DNA of 64,000 bases, from contig NZ_JAAZQK010000003.1 in NCBI RefSeq assembly GCF_012275445.1, forward strand, positions 310,001 through 374,000, in the 5' to 3' direction. This stretch comes from Rhizobacter sp. SG703 (lineage in GTDB: Bacteria > Pseudomonadota > Gammaproteobacteria > Burkholderiales > Burkholderiaceae_C). The position numbers and the translations under genes were made by a program. Below the pieces are notes generated by a model, which was not told where the DNA came from, did not search any database, and was given only the letters and a program-made list of their open reading frames with translations. This document shows, one piece after another, positions 33,894 to 42,564 of the stretch (within the stretch, counting starts at the first letter, position 1; every line of letters starts with the position of its first letter).

Positions 33894-33912
33894 GGGGACT
33901 CCTGAGGGTGGA

Positions 33913-34239
33913 TCAGCATCCGCAGCCGGTGGCTGCGGCAGGGACTGCGCAGGATTCGCCCGCGCAGCAGTTCTCGGTGAGGTAGCCGATGACGCCGTTC
34001 ATGCGCTCATAGGCCGCGCGGTAGACCAGGTGCCGGCTCACGCGCTCCTGCGAGACGAGACCGGCATTCACCAGTTCCTTCAGGTGGAAGGACAGCGTCG
34101 TGCCGACGATGCCCAGTCCTTCGCTCATCACGCCGGGGGTCAGGCCGGCGGGTCCGGCCACCACCAGCGCGCGGAAGACGTCCAGGCGGACCGGATGGGC
34201 AAGGGCGGCGAGGGCGGCGATGATTTCGTCCTGGTTCAT
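33913..34239 (-). CDS. arsR: ArsR-family arsenite-responsive repressor
   Basis: 108 aa from ATG 34239. Winged helix with LAHPVRLDVFRALV, the recognition helix TTLSFHLKELVNAGLV and a wing RHLVYRA. Instead of the classic metal box in helix 3 it carries cysteines after the dimer helix (TENCCAGESC and a final GCGC), the arrangement of the Acidithiobacillus-type ArsR, which senses arsenite through C-terminal cysteines. It is first in the arsR-arsI-aqpS-arsC operon. An in-frame ATG further upstream exists but would cover the likely operator. Confidence 0.9.
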   Translation of the reverse strand: MNQDEIIAALAALAHPVRLDVFRALVVAGPAGLTPGVMSEGLGIVGTTLSFHLKELVNAGLVSQERVSRHLVYRAAYERMNGVIGYLTENCCAGESCAVPAAATGCGC

Positions 34240-34247
34240 CTGAGCGA

Positions 34248-34267
34248 CTATACGAGGATTATCGAAA
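34248..34267 (-). promoter_or_regulatory. Probable ars promoter/operator
   Basis: Directly before arsR the minus strand reads TTTCGATAATCCTCGTATAG, with a TATAGT -10-like end and imperfect CGATAAT/CCTCG half-sites. Position and A+T content fit an ArsR operator; the consensus match is partial. Confidence 0.35.
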
Positions 34268-34369
34268 TGAGGCTGGATTTTTTTGGCGGGCCGTGCCATG
34301 CGGAGCCACCAGCTGGTGGTGGCTCTTCGTCGTGGAGGCGTCGGGCGACCCGACGCCGGCCGACCTCGT

Positions 34370-34822
34370 TCAGGCCGGCGGAAACTTGACGCCGCGCAGC
34401 AGCAGTCGCATCGAGCGATCGACTTCGGGGTCTCGCCTGTCCTGCTCCGCCGGCCGTCCGTTCGCGACGAAGTGCGCCACCAGCTGCAACAGGCTCTCGG
34501 CCTCGATCGGCTTCTTGACGAAGGCATCGTAGTCCTTGAACAGCTCGTGAACGACGGCCTCGTCGCTGGCGCTGACGAAGACGAACGGGATGTCGGCGAG
34601 CGCAGGATTGGCGCGCAACGCGAGGCCCAGTTCGCTGCCGGTCATGTGCGGCATCATGAAATCCGAAAGAATCGCGGCCGGCTTCTCGCCGGCCAACAAG
34701 TCCAGCGCGGCCTTGCCGTTCGCTGCCGCGGCCACCCGGTAGCCTTCCGCCTCCAGCAGCATCTGCAGCACTTCGGCGTTTCCGTACTCGTCTTCGACTA
34801 TCAGGATCAACTTCATCGGCAT
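34370..34822 (-). CDS. Stand-alone response regulator receiver protein
   Basis: 150 aa. CheY-like fold with acidic pocket (VEDE), phosphorylatable Asp in ILSDFMMPHM, a Ser in FVSAS and Lys in FVKKPIE. There is no output domain; about 25 polar residues follow the receiver. It begins 15 bp after the KaiC-like gene on the same strand, so the two are likely co-transcribed. Pairing of a receiver with a KaiC-like ATPase is a recurring arrangement in proteobacteria, where it is thought to link phosphorelay input to the ATPase. Confidence 0.87.
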   Translation of the reverse strand: MPMKLILIVEDEYGNAEVLQMLLEAEGYRVAAAANGKAALDLLAGEKPAAILSDFMMPHMTGSELGLALRANPALADIPFVFVSASDEAVVHELFKDYDAFVKKPIEAESLLQLVAHFVANGRPAEQDRRDPEVDRSMRLLLRGVKFPPA

Positions 34823-34837
34823 GGCGCTCCCGAAAAG

Positions 34838-36223
34838 TTACGACACCGTCAGCCCGGATGCGCCACACCCGAACTGAAACCTGGTGCGAGTCACGCGCAC
34901 CCCACGCATCTTGCGGATGGCCAGTTCGCGACCCTCCTCCGCCCGGACAGCCTGCGAAATCTCCAGCACATTGTCGAACCAGGCCTTCAAGCCCTCGGCC
35001 GAGGACCTGCCCGCCGCCGATCCGAGCGCAGCCGGATCCAATGTGAACACCGACGTGACGCCCCTGGCCTTCAATTCGCGAAGCAGGCGCCCGATGAACC
35101 GATAGCCCCGCTCGGGAAACGCGACGGTGTCGGCGAGTGCGGCCAGGCCGTCGATCACCAGTCGTTTCGAGCCGAACTCGTCGACGAGCCGCAGCAGCTT
35201 GTGCCCGATCTCGTCCATGCCCTCGTCTTCCTGCGGCTCCCACTGGATCTCCAGCGCGCCGCTGTCGATACCGTCGGCAATGGGCAGCGAGAAGGCTTCG
35301 CCGAAACGGACGAGATCGCCGGGAGCGTCGGCGCTCGTCAGCAGCAGGCACCGCTGCTGCAGGCTGGCCTGCGCGGCAAAGGCCAACGCGAACAAGGTCT
35401 TGCCGGCGCCGCTGTCGCCGACCACCACCGTGCTGCTGCCGCGAACGAAGCCGCCGTGCAGGCAGGCGTCATCCAGCGCCGCCATCCCCGACGACACAGG
35501 CCGCTCGTCTGCGTGCGCATCGGCGCGCGGGGTCCAGGGCAGGCCCTCGAGCCGCGGGAAAAAGCGCAGGCCCTCGTCGGTGATGCAAAACGTGTGCTTG
35601 CCCCGCTCGACCGCACTGCCGCGGAACTTGCGGATCTGGATCCGTCGCTCGGCGCGCCATTGGTAGACGTAGTCCTCGAACGCAAAGATGCCGTCGACCA
35701 TCGTCTGCTCGGCGTTGAGCGAGCGGTTGCCGCCGCTGGTCAGCAGCAGGCCGGTGCAGGTCATCGCGGACGCCACGCTCTGCAAGCCATGGACGAACTG
35801 CCGGATGCGCTCGTCGGGCCCCAGTTCCTGGTTCTCGACGACCAGGCCGTCGACGACGAACAGCGAGGCCTTGTGCCGGGCCAGTTCGCCGCGCACCAGG
35901 TCGACGACGGCCTTCAGGCCTTGCTGTTCCAGTTCGCGGTAGGCGCTGACGTAGATCACCGCGGAATTGACCGCTTCGGGCTTGAAGTAGGCCTGGCCCT
36001 GCATGTGCTGCACCATGCGCGAGTGCGACTCGGCGAGCAGGGTCACGTAGAGCGTCTTGGTGCCGTCGTTGGCATGCGCCTGGTAGGCGATCTGGTTCGC
36101 GAGGGTCGTCTTGCCGACGCCCGGGGGCCCTTCGAGGATGTAGACGCCGCCTTCGAACAGACCTCCGTGCAGGATCTCGTCAAGTCCGGGAACGGCCGTC
36201 GGCAACCTTTTCATCTCAGTCAC
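34838..36223 (-). CDS. KaiC-like double-domain ATPase
   Basis: 461 aa from GTG 36223, chosen because AGGAGG lies four bases before it; a GTG at 36244 is in frame but lacks this. Two RecA-like KaiC domains are visible. The first has GPPGVGKTT and LFVVDGL; the second has GDSGAGKT and LVIDGLAAL, with HGGLF and HGGFV at the start of each. Length is normal for non-cyanobacterial KaiC proteins, which act in signalling or stress rather than a clock. The Ser/Thr autophosphorylation site after domain 2 is not obvious. Operon with the receiver protein at 34370. Confidence 0.85.
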   Translation of the reverse strand: MTEMKRLPTAVPGLDEILHGGLFEGGVYILEGPPGVGKTTLANQIAYQAHANDGTKTLYVTLLAESHSRMVQHMQGQAYFKPEAVNSAVIYVSAYRELEQQGLKAVVDLVRGELARHKASLFVVDGLVVENQELGPDERIRQFVHGLQSVASAMTCTGLLLTSGGNRSLNAEQTMVDGIFAFEDYVYQWRAERRIQIRKFRGSAVERGKHTFCITDEGLRFFPRLEGLPWTPRADAHADERPVSSGMAALDDACLHGGFVRGSSTVVVGDSGAGKTLFALAFAAQASLQQRCLLLTSADAPGDLVRFGEAFSLPIADGIDSGALEIQWEPQEDEGMDEIGHKLLRLVDEFGSKRLVIDGLAALADTVAFPERGYRFIGRLLRELKARGVTSVFTLDPAALGSAAGRSSAEGLKAWFDNVLEISQAVRAEEGRELAIRKMRGVRVTRTRFQFGCGASGLTVS

Positions 36224-36253
36224 TTTTCCTCCTGGCACTGCCACGAGGCCATC

Positions 36254-36820
36254 TTATCGCCGCATCGCAGCGACGCCGCGGCAGACGCCGGTGGCGACGA
36301 GGCCGGTGGTGGCCAGCATCGCCGCCGTGTGAACCAGCACGGCCGCCAGCGCGAGGCCCAGCGAGCCCGATGCGGTGATCTCGCGCGCCGGGTTCCCGGC
36401 GAGGCACAGCGGCATGAACGCCGGCACCAGCATCAGGCCGGCGCCGTGCGCGGTGGTCATCAGGAACGACCACGTCGCCATCAGCGCGCGGCCGGCGTTC
36501 GAGGCGCCGGCCGCGGCGGGTGCTGCCGGGCCCCGCAGCGCGCGGCAGGTCGCCACCCCGATGAGCAGCACGACCAGCAGCACACCGGCCACCCGCCAGA
36601 CGCCGTCCCGGTCCACCGACCCGCCGTGCGCGAACACGAACGCCACCGCCACGATCGACGCCACGTGCCCGAGGCCGATCGCCCACAGCGCCCGGCGCAC
36701 CGGCGTTCTCTCCCGTGTGCGCAGGCCGCAGGCCGCCGCCAGCCCCCAGCCGTTGAGCGGACTCAGCCCGTGCAGGGCGCCGAGCCCGGCGAGCGCCACC
36801 CACGGCCACAGGCTGGCCAT
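36254..36820 (-). CDS. Multi-pass membrane protein, unknown function
   Basis: 188 aa with about five hydrophobic segments, beginning at ATG 36820. It has a conserved-looking HGLSPLNGWGLAAACGLR motif and a second histidine motif, TTAHGAGLMLVP. The two histidine motifs inside membrane segments recall metal or small-ion exporters of the LysE/RcnA-like fold, but this is only an impression. It starts three bases after the DUF899 stop, so the two are probably one transcript. Confidence 0.7.
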   Translation of the reverse strand: MASLWPWVALAGLGALHGLSPLNGWGLAAACGLRTRERTPVRRALWAIGLGHVASIVAVAFVFAHGGSVDRDGVWRVAGVLLVVLLIGVATCRALRGPAAPAAAGASNAGRALMATWSFLMTTAHGAGLMLVPAFMPLCLAGNPAREITASGSLGLALAAVLVHTAAMLATTGLVATGVCRGVAAMRR

Positions 36821-36823
36821 GGC

Positions 36824-37594
36824 TCAGGCATGCGCCGAGCAGCACGAAGCCGCTGCTGCCTTCGCGGCCGGCGCGGTCTCGTAGCGGTCGTGGTGGCGCA
36901 CCCACTCCATCGTGTGGCTCATGCCCGCCTCGTCGCGGCCCTTCGGCGTCAGGTCCAGCAGGTCGTAGGTGCCCATCATCAGCTCGACGCCGCGCCCGAA
37001 GGTCGAGTAGGTGTGGAACACCCGGCCGGCGTCGTCCTTGCAGAACACGCTGATGCCGGGCGCCTCTTCGGCCGGGAACGGCTGCAGCTTGTAGTTGTAG
37101 TAGGCCTCGCCGCGCGCCACTTCGTCCGGCGTGAACGTGACGCCGAAATCGCGATTGAAGTCGGTGCCGTTCGACGACACCCAGCGGAACTGCCAGCCCA
37201 TGCGTTCGCGAAAGCGCTCGATCTCGGCCAGCGGCGCGCGCGACACCACCAGCATCGAGACATCGCGCTGCGCCAGGTGCGGCACGGCCCCGTCGAGGTG
37301 GTCGGCCATGAACGAGCAGCTCTTGCAGCCCGCTTCCCAGCCGGGTGCCAGCATGAAGTGCTGCACCACGAGTTGCCGGCGGCCCTCGAACAACTCGGCC
37401 AGCGAGCGCTTGCCGGCGGGCGTGTCGAAGATGTAATCGGTCTCGACGCGCACCCACGGCAACGCGCGGCGCTGGCGTGCCAGCTCGTCGTGCTGGCGGG
37501 TCAACGCCTTCTCGCGCTCGAGCAGCGCCTTGCGCTCGGAGATCCAGCGGTCACGGGAAACGACGGAATGGTTCATGGTGTTGTCGGTGTTCAT
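36824..37594 (-). CDS. DUF899 thioredoxin-like protein
   Basis: 256 aa from ATG 37594, with AGGAG upstream. Characteristic DUF899 blocks: RALPWVRV near the start, DYIFDTPAGKRSLAELFEGRRQL, HFMLAPGWEAGCKSCSFMADHLDG, and YYNYKLQPFPAEEAPGISVF. The C-K-S-C pair sits where thioredoxin-fold enzymes carry their redox cysteines. The C-terminus is Ala-rich and ends in CCSAHA. Family members are widespread in soil bacteria; function is unproven, possibly thiol redox. Coupled with the membrane protein at 36254. Confidence 0.85.
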   Translation of the reverse strand: MNTDNTMNHSVVSRDRWISERKALLEREKALTRQHDELARQRRALPWVRVETDYIFDTPAGKRSLAELFEGRRQLVVQHFMLAPGWEAGCKSCSFMADHLDGAVPHLAQRDVSMLVVSRAPLAEIERFRERMGWQFRWVSSNGTDFNRDFGVTFTPDEVARGEAYYNYKLQPFPAEEAPGISVFCKDDAGRVFHTYSTFGRGVELMMGTYDLLDLTPKGRDEAGMSHTMEWVRHHDRYETAPAAKAAAASCCSAHA

Positions 37595-37696
37595 GGCGAT
37601 GCTCCTCGGCTCGGCGAGCCGTTCGTGGTGGAAGGACGGGGTGAGGGGAGGGATGACGAGAGGGATGAAGAGAGGGCGATGCGAGCGTCCAGCCGC

Positions 37697-38362
37697 TCAC
37701 GCCTTCGGGCGCCGCACGGCGCGGACCTTGCCGGTGCCGCCGCCGCCGCAATAGAACAGGCCCGCGCCATCGGATTCGAGCCCGCTGACGTTGATGCCGG
37801 CCGGCATCGTCAGCCGGTCGAGCACGGCACCGCTTTGCGGGTCGATGCGACGCACCTCGCTCTCGTCGCCTTCCCAGGTGCCGTGCCACAGCTCGCCGTC
37901 GACCCAGGTCACGCCGGTGACGAAGCGGTTGGATTCGATGGTCCGCCGGATCGCGCCGGTGGCCGGATCGATCTGGTGGATCTTGCGTTCGCGGTGCTGC
38001 CCGACCCACAGGCTGCCCTCGGCCCATGCGAGCCCCGAGTCGCCGCCGCGGCCGGGTGCCGGAATCGACGCCAGCACCCGGCCGGTGGCCGGGTCGATCT
38101 TGTCGATGCGCGATTCGGCGATCTGGTACAGGTGGGTGCCGTCGAACGCGGTGCCGGCATCGCAGGGCAGCTCCAGCGTGCGCGTGGTGTCGCCGCTCGC
38201 CGGATCGAACGCCACCAGCGCGGCGCCGGTGGCGGCCCACACCTGGTGGCCGTCATGCGTGACGCCGGCCACCTTGGTGGATTCGCCGAACGGGCCGTAC
38301 TCGCGCACGATCTCGGCCGTGCGCACCCGGGGGGCCGGGCTCTGCGGGGTCTTGAGGTTCAC
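37697..38362 (-). CDS. Beta-propeller (Vgb/glutamine-cyclotransferase-like) protein
   Basis: 221 aa, no signal peptide. Repeating blade motifs of about 40 residues, each with W-x-G/A and IDPATG-type turns (FDPASGDT, IDPATGRV, IDPATGAI, IDPQSGAV), indicate a small propeller of the streptogramin lyase/glutaminyl cyclase-like group. Catalytic residues of either enzyme cannot be assigned. It follows the regulator at 38408-39637 by 45 bp on the same strand, so the regulator may control it. Confidence 0.68.
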   Translation of the reverse strand: MNLKTPQSPAPRVRTAEIVREYGPFGESTKVAGVTHDGHQVWAATGAALVAFDPASGDTTRTLELPCDAGTAFDGTHLYQIAESRIDKIDPATGRVLASIPAPGRGGDSGLAWAEGSLWVGQHRERKIHQIDPATGAIRRTIESNRFVTGVTWVDGELWHGTWEGDESEVRRIDPQSGAVLDRLTMPAGINVSGLESDGAGLFYCGGGGTGKVRAVRRPKA

Positions 38363-38407
38363 TGCTGCTCCTTGTCTCGCGCCGCGGATCGGCGCCGTGA
38401 GACAACT

Positions 38408-39637
38408 CTATGCAATCGGCAGCGCAGCAGGGAGTAACAAGATCGTCGTGAATCCGGCCAGCGGCGGTGCGAGCCAGCGGCGCGAACGCGCCTGCCCGAT
38501 CGCCCGCACGCGGCCGGCGGCTTCGAGCTCGGCGAGCGCGCGCTGCACGGTGCGCTGGCTGGCACCGAGCGCCAGCGCCAAAGCCGAGGTCGACCAGGCC
38601 GCGCCGTCGCACAGCAGCGCCAGCAGCGAGCCCGGGTCGCCATCGATCGGCGGTGCGAGCAGCACGACCTCGCGCGCGCCGCGCGGCTGGAGCACGAAGC
38701 CGCGCGAGGTCGCTTCGAGGTCGGCCAGCGGCTTGACCAGCGCGCGCAGCCGGCCGATCTCGACCCGCAGCCGCGCCCGGTGCGTCGCGTCCGGGCGGCG
38801 GGTGTTGAACACGCGCTCGATCAGCTCGTCGCGGTCGACGTCGCCTGGCCACGCCTGCGCCAGCGCGCGCGCCAGCCCGAACAGCACCGGCCGGCGGGCC
38901 AGCGGCAGCCAGGTGTCCGCGGCCTGCAGCCCGTGGCGGCAGGCATCGACGACCAGTGCGTCGGAGGCCAGCAGCGCCGCGACCTCGTCGATGCGCAGGG
39001 CCTGTTCGCCGCCGGCCTCGGCGCGGCGCACGCGGCGCGCGGCCGGCTGGTCGAGCGCGGCCTGCGCCTCGGCCACCTCGGCGGCGAGCGCGGGCACGCC
39101 GGCACGCTCCGCGGCCGCCTGCGCGCGAACGAGCGCCGCACGCGCCGGCACCGGCCGCAGCGAGCGCAGCGCGAGTTCGGCGGCGCTCAGTTCGGCCACG
39201 GCGGCGAGCGATGCCGGCAGCCCGCGCACATCGAGCTGTGCGAGCGCGGTGCCGGCCTCGTCGAGCCGGCCCAGCAGCAGCAGCCGGCGCGCCGCGATCA
39301 GGCGCGCCTGCAGCGCATTCGCGTGGTCGTCGCGCGCTTCCAGCACGATCGCGGCGTCGGCCAGCGCGCGCGGCGAGCCGCCGAGGTCGCGCATCGCCAG
39401 CGCCACCTCGGCCTCGGCCACGACGCAGCGCGCCCGCGCCAGCCCTTCATGCGCGCCGAAGCCGCGGGCCGCGCTGCGCAGCAGCTCGCGGGCGCGTGGG
39501 TGCTCGCCGAGCTGGGCCATCGCGATGCCGCGCAGCGCCAGCGCCGGCGGGTCGTCGCGCAGCGCGATCCGCTTCAGCGCGCCGAGCGGGTCGCCAGCGG
39601 CCAGCGCGCGCGCCGAGGCGGTGATCAGTGAATCCAT
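38408..39637 (-). CDS. Transcription regulator with TPR-like helices and winged helix
   Basis: 409 aa, strongly Ala/Leu-rich. Residues 1-200 are tandem helical pairs of TPR type (LGEHPRARELLRSAARGFG and similar). About residues 265-315 have RARLRVEIGRLRALV, a winged-helix feature as in OmpR or BTAD-type activators, and the last 70 residues contain a second helix-turn-helix, ALALGASQRTVQRALAELEAAG. No receiver or kinase domain. Probably a ligand- or partner-sensing DNA-binding protein. Linked to the beta-propeller gene downstream. Confidence 0.65.
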   Translation of the reverse strand: MDSLITASARALAAGDPLGALKRIALRDDPPALALRGIAMAQLGEHPRARELLRSAARGFGAHEGLARARCVVAEAEVALAMRDLGGSPRALADAAIVLEARDDHANALQARLIAARRLLLLGRLDEAGTALAQLDVRGLPASLAAVAELSAAELALRSLRPVPARAALVRAQAAAERAGVPALAAEVAEAQAALDQPAARRVRRAEAGGEQALRIDEVAALLASDALVVDACRHGLQAADTWLPLARRPVLFGLARALAQAWPGDVDRDELIERVFNTRRPDATHRARLRVEIGRLRALVKPLADLEATSRGFVLQPRGAREVVLLAPPIDGDPGSLLALLCDGAAWSTSALALALGASQRTVQRALAELEAAGRVRAIGQARSRRWLAPPLAGFTTILLLPAALPIA

Positions 39638-39683
39638 CGCGCAAGGCTACCTCGGCCCGCGCCGGCGCCCGATGCCGAGCCGT

Positions 39684-40364
39684 TCAGGCCATCTCGGCCG
39701 GCTCGGTGTCGGTGCGCGGCCGCAGTGCCAGCGACAGCAGCTCGTCGAGGCGGTGGTACGCGAGGCTCGCGCCCGACACGAAGTCGGTGCCCTGCCCGTG
39801 CGAGAAGCGGGCCGAGTCGAGCACCGCGGCCAGGCTGCGCCAGGCGCGGGTGCGGTTGGCCAGCGGTGACAGCAGGTGGCGCCCGCCATGCGTCTCGCTC
39901 AGGCCGAGCTGCTCGCCGAGGTTCTGCGCCTGCGCCATCATGTCCAGGCTCAGCATCAGGCCCTCGCTCGCATACAGCCAGCCCAGCGCCTCCATCAGCC
40001 CGAGGCCATGGGTCGCCGGCGTCGCGCCGGGGTTCGGCGGCCAGGCCCGCAGGTCGTGCAGGTCGGCCTCCATGCGGCGCGCGCGCGGTGCGTCGACCAG
40101 CTCCGGATCGGGGATCACGCGCCAGACCTCCTCGTCGGCATAGAGCCGCCGAACGTCGGCGAGCATGTGGTACAGCACCGTCAGGAAGCCGGCATAGTGT
40201 TCGGCGGTCCGGAACGGCTCGATCAGGTTCAGGCCGTCGCGCAGGTAGTCGTGCAGGAAACCGGCGTCTTCGCTGAGCCGCTGCGTCAGGGTCCTGCCCG
40301 ACGGCGTCGGCGCGAACGGTGCCGGCACGGTCGGGAACTGCAGGGCGATGTACGGGATGTGCAT
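39684..40364 (-). CDS. Heme oxygenase-like protein
   Basis: 226 aa, all-helical and soluble. The layout fits bacterial biliverdin-producing heme oxygenases (HmuO/PigA fold): an N-terminal LSEDAGFLHDYLRDGL, then FLTVLYHMLADVRRLYAD and a kinked distal helix with GWLYASEGLMLSLDMM. The expected proximal histidine near the N-terminus is uncertain: His38 in FLHD is a candidate. A TenA/CADD-like helical-bundle oxygenase is the alternative. It lies 30 bp after the stop of the small membrane-protein gene on the same strand. Confidence 0.55.
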   Translation of the reverse strand: MHIPYIALQFPTVPAPFAPTPSGRTLTQRLSEDAGFLHDYLRDGLNLIEPFRTAEHYAGFLTVLYHMLADVRRLYADEEVWRVIPDPELVDAPRARRMEADLHDLRAWPPNPGATPATHGLGLMEALGWLYASEGLMLSLDMMAQAQNLGEQLGLSETHGGRHLLSPLANRTRAWRSLAAVLDSARFSHGQGTDFVSGASLAYHRLDELLSLALRPRTDTEPAEMA

Positions 40365-40394
40365 GGGCGCGCGTGGGGTCTCGGTGATCGGGGG

Positions 40395-40790
40395 TCAGCG
40401 GTTGGCATGCTGCATCGGCTGCGTCGGCGCGAAGCCGTGCTCCGGCAGCGTCGGCTTGTCGGTCAGCGAACTCAGCGAACTCAGCGAACGGGGTGTCGCC
40501 TGGGGATACCCCGGCGAGCGCGCCTGCACCTGCGTGCCCACCAGATGGTCGGCCGCCTCGCGCAGGCGTTGCTTCGCCCGCACCTCCTTCAGCTCCTGCG
40601 CCTGTTTCGCGAAGGTGGTCTGGAAGCGGTTCAGCTCCTTCCTGTGCCGGCGCTCCACCTGGCCCAGCACGATGGAGACGCGGCGCGACACCCGCTTCAT
40701 CTCGCGCGCCCGCCCGAAGTGCCAGCCGGTCGCCACGCCGGCCGCCAGGAACACCGCCGCACTGCCGACCCACAGCAGCAGCTCGGTCAT
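40395..40790 (-). CDS. Small membrane-anchored protein
   Basis: 131 aa from ATG 40790. One N-terminal transmembrane helix (LLLWVGSAAVFLAAGVATG) is followed by a basic coiled-coil region (MKRVSRRVSIVLGQVERRHRKELNRFQ, KEVRAKQRLREAADHL; read as two segments) and a low-complexity Ser/Leu-rich tail. Its ATG overlaps the stop of the AraC-type gene (ATGA, 40787-40790). It resembles YhcB-like small inner-membrane proteins only in architecture. Function unknown. Confidence 0.6.
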   Translation of the reverse strand: MTELLLWVGSAAVFLAAGVATGWHFGRAREMKRVSRRVSIVLGQVERRHRKELNRFQTTFAKQAQELKEVRAKQRLREAADHLVGTQVQARSPGYPQATPRSLSSLSSLTDKPTLPEHGFAPTQPMQHANR

Positions 40791-41881
40791 GCGGGTTCTC
40801 CTTGCGGACGGATCTCGTGCTGCGCCAGCGGCGCGCGACGCGTGTGCCGTTGCCCGGAACTCGGCTTGCGGGCGCGCAGGTCCGCGCCGCCCAGGCGGGC
40901 GCGGTATTCGGCCGGCGTGCAGCCGAGCTGGCGCACGAAGGCCCGGCGCATGCGTTCGTCGTCGACGAAGCCGCTCTGGGCCGCGATCGCCTTGATCGAC
41001 ACCGGCGACGACTCCAGCAGGTGGCAGGCGCGCTCGACGCGCAGCTGCTCCACCACCTTGGCCGGCGTCTGCCCGGTGCTGCGCACGAAGAAGCGCGCGA
41101 AGTTGCGCGGGCTCATGCCGGCGCGCCCGGCCATGTCGGTCACCGTGGTGGGCTGGCTCAGCCGCGTCGCGACCCAGCCGAGCAGGTCGGTCAGCATGCT
41201 GTCGGCGCCGCGTTGCGCGAGGCGCTCCTGCAGGTTCAGCAAGGTGCTGCGCTGCGCCTGGCTGCCGGAGCGCGCCATGAACACGACCAGCGTGCGGGCG
41301 ACGTCCAGGCCGATCTGCGGACCCAGGTCGGCACGCACCAGCGCGAGTGCCATGTCGATGCCGGCCGTCATGCCGGCGGCCGTCCAGAACTTGCCCGACT
41401 GCACGTAGATCGGGTCGTCTTCGAGTTGCACGCGCGGGAAGCGCGCCCTGAAATCGTCGCCATGCCCGGCCAGCGTGACGGCGCGCTGGCCATTCAACAA
41501 GCCGGCGGCGGCCAGCAGGAACGAACCGGTGCCGATCGAGCCGACGCGCCGCGCCTTCGGGGCGGCCTGGGCGATCCAGTCGACCAGCACCGCATCGCGC
41601 AGCGCCGGCCCGATCTCCGGGCCCCCGCACACCAGCAGCGTGTCGACGGTGGCCGGCGGCACGCTGTCCAGCGGCTGGGTCTGCAGCGCGAACCCCGCCG
41701 AGGTGGCGACCCCGCCGCCGTGCCGCGAGACACAGGCGACGCGGTAGGCCGGCGGCCGGTTGGCCCGCGCGAGCAGCGCATTGGCCACGGTGAACACTTC
41801 GGTCGGACCGGCCACGCCGACGATGCTGGATCCGTCCGGTACGAGCACGGCCATGCATCGCACATCCGGGATAGCTTCCAT
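40787..41881 (-). CDS. GlxA/FtrA-type transcriptional regulator (DJ-1 plus AraC domain)
   Basis: About 364 aa from ATG 41881, which has AGGGAG upstream; longer frames to 41974 are possible. Residues 1-190 form a DJ-1/PfpI amidase-like domain (VLVPDGSSIVGVAGPTEVF, LLVCGGPEI, and GSIGTGSFLLAAAGLL with a Thr where the nucleophilic Cys usually is). It is followed by a double helix-turn-helix AraC domain (MSPRNFARFFVRSTGQTP and the second motif IAAQSGFVDDERMRRAF). Such regulators sense small metabolites. Coupled to the membrane-protein gene downstream by an ATGA overlap. Confidence 0.85.
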   Translation of the reverse strand: MEAIPDVRCMAVLVPDGSSIVGVAGPTEVFTVANALLARANRPPAYRVACVSRHGGGVATSAGFALQTQPLDSVPPATVDTLLVCGGPEIGPALRDAVLVDWIAQAAPKARRVGSIGTGSFLLAAAGLLNGQRAVTLAGHGDDFRARFPRVQLEDDPIYVQSGKFWTAAGMTAGIDMALALVRADLGPQIGLDVARTLVVFMARSGSQAQRSTLLNLQERLAQRGADSMLTDLLGWVATRLSQPTTVTDMAGRAGMSPRNFARFFVRSTGQTPAKVVEQLRVERACHLLESSPVSIKAIAAQSGFVDDERMRRAFVRQLGCTPAEYRARLGGADLRARKPSSGQRHTRRAPLAQHEIRPQGEPA

Positions 41882-42059
41882 TCTTTTTGTACTCCCTGTC
41901 CCAACATTGTTGCTGTTCGTAACAGGGCTATCTTCTCCGGCGAGTGTGGGATTCGACTGTGTACTTTCTCGCACATCGACCTCCCTTGGCGCGAATGGAG
42001 GTCGTATTGGCCTTAACCGATGGGTCGGGAGGGGCGGGTCCTCCCGGGGGTGGGGGCGC

Positions 42060-42461
42060 TCAGGTCATCGTCGCGCGGACGTCGTCCGGCGCATCGGCAC
42101 GGGTGTTGATCTCGACCAGCAAGCCGCCGGGCGCGACGCAGAAGAAGCGCGTGCCGCGCGGGCTGCGCACCAGATCGACCTGGATCTCGATGCCGTCGGC
42201 CTTGAAGCGCTCGTACAGCGTGCGCACGTCCTCGGCCGTCGGCAGCTCGAAGCCGATGTGGAAGTTGTGCGGCCAGTCGACCTGGAAGCCCTGCGCCTGT
42301 TCGAGCACGATGTCGAAGCCGGGCCGCTTCAGGATGTTGTAGCCCGGGTGGGCGGTGGACGTGCAACCGAGCCGCTGTTCGAAGAAGCGGGTGCTCGCGG
42401 CGAGGTCGTTCGACGGGAAGCTCAGGTGGTTGAGCTTCATGGTGGTGGTGATGTGGTTCAT
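42060..42461 (-). CDS. VOC (glyoxalase/dioxygenase superfamily) protein
   Basis: 133 aa from ATG 42461; a second ATG at 42440 gives MKLNHLSF. One VOC module pair: LNHLSFPSNDLAASTRFFEQRLG with the first metal-ligand His, HNFHIGFELPTAEDV with the second, and GTRFFCVAPGGLLVEIN with the Glu ligand. The metal site appears complete. Substrate unknown; relatives act on methylglyoxal adducts, fosfomycin or catechols. It stands 103 bp from the TetR gene on the same strand and may be its target. Confidence 0.8.
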   Translation of the reverse strand: MNHITTTMKLNHLSFPSNDLAASTRFFEQRLGCTSTAHPGYNILKRPGFDIVLEQAQGFQVDWPHNFHIGFELPTAEDVRTLYERFKADGIEIQVDLVRSPRGTRFFCVAPGGLLVEINTRADAPDDVRATMT

Positions 42462-42564
42462 CGGGCGATGCCTGTGGTGGGAAAGGACGGCATCGTAGGA
42501 AACGGGGGCCGTTCGATCTACTCGCATCGACGGGTGCGGCGCGGCCCCTGGGACAGGCGGTGGC

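Noticed and set aside
34283-38437. A 1384-codon open frame on the plus strand
   Set aside because: It runs opposite to arsR's upstream region, the receiver, KaiC, DUF899 and propeller genes, has an Arg/Gln/His-rich composition and no domain; it is a GC-rich antisense shadow.
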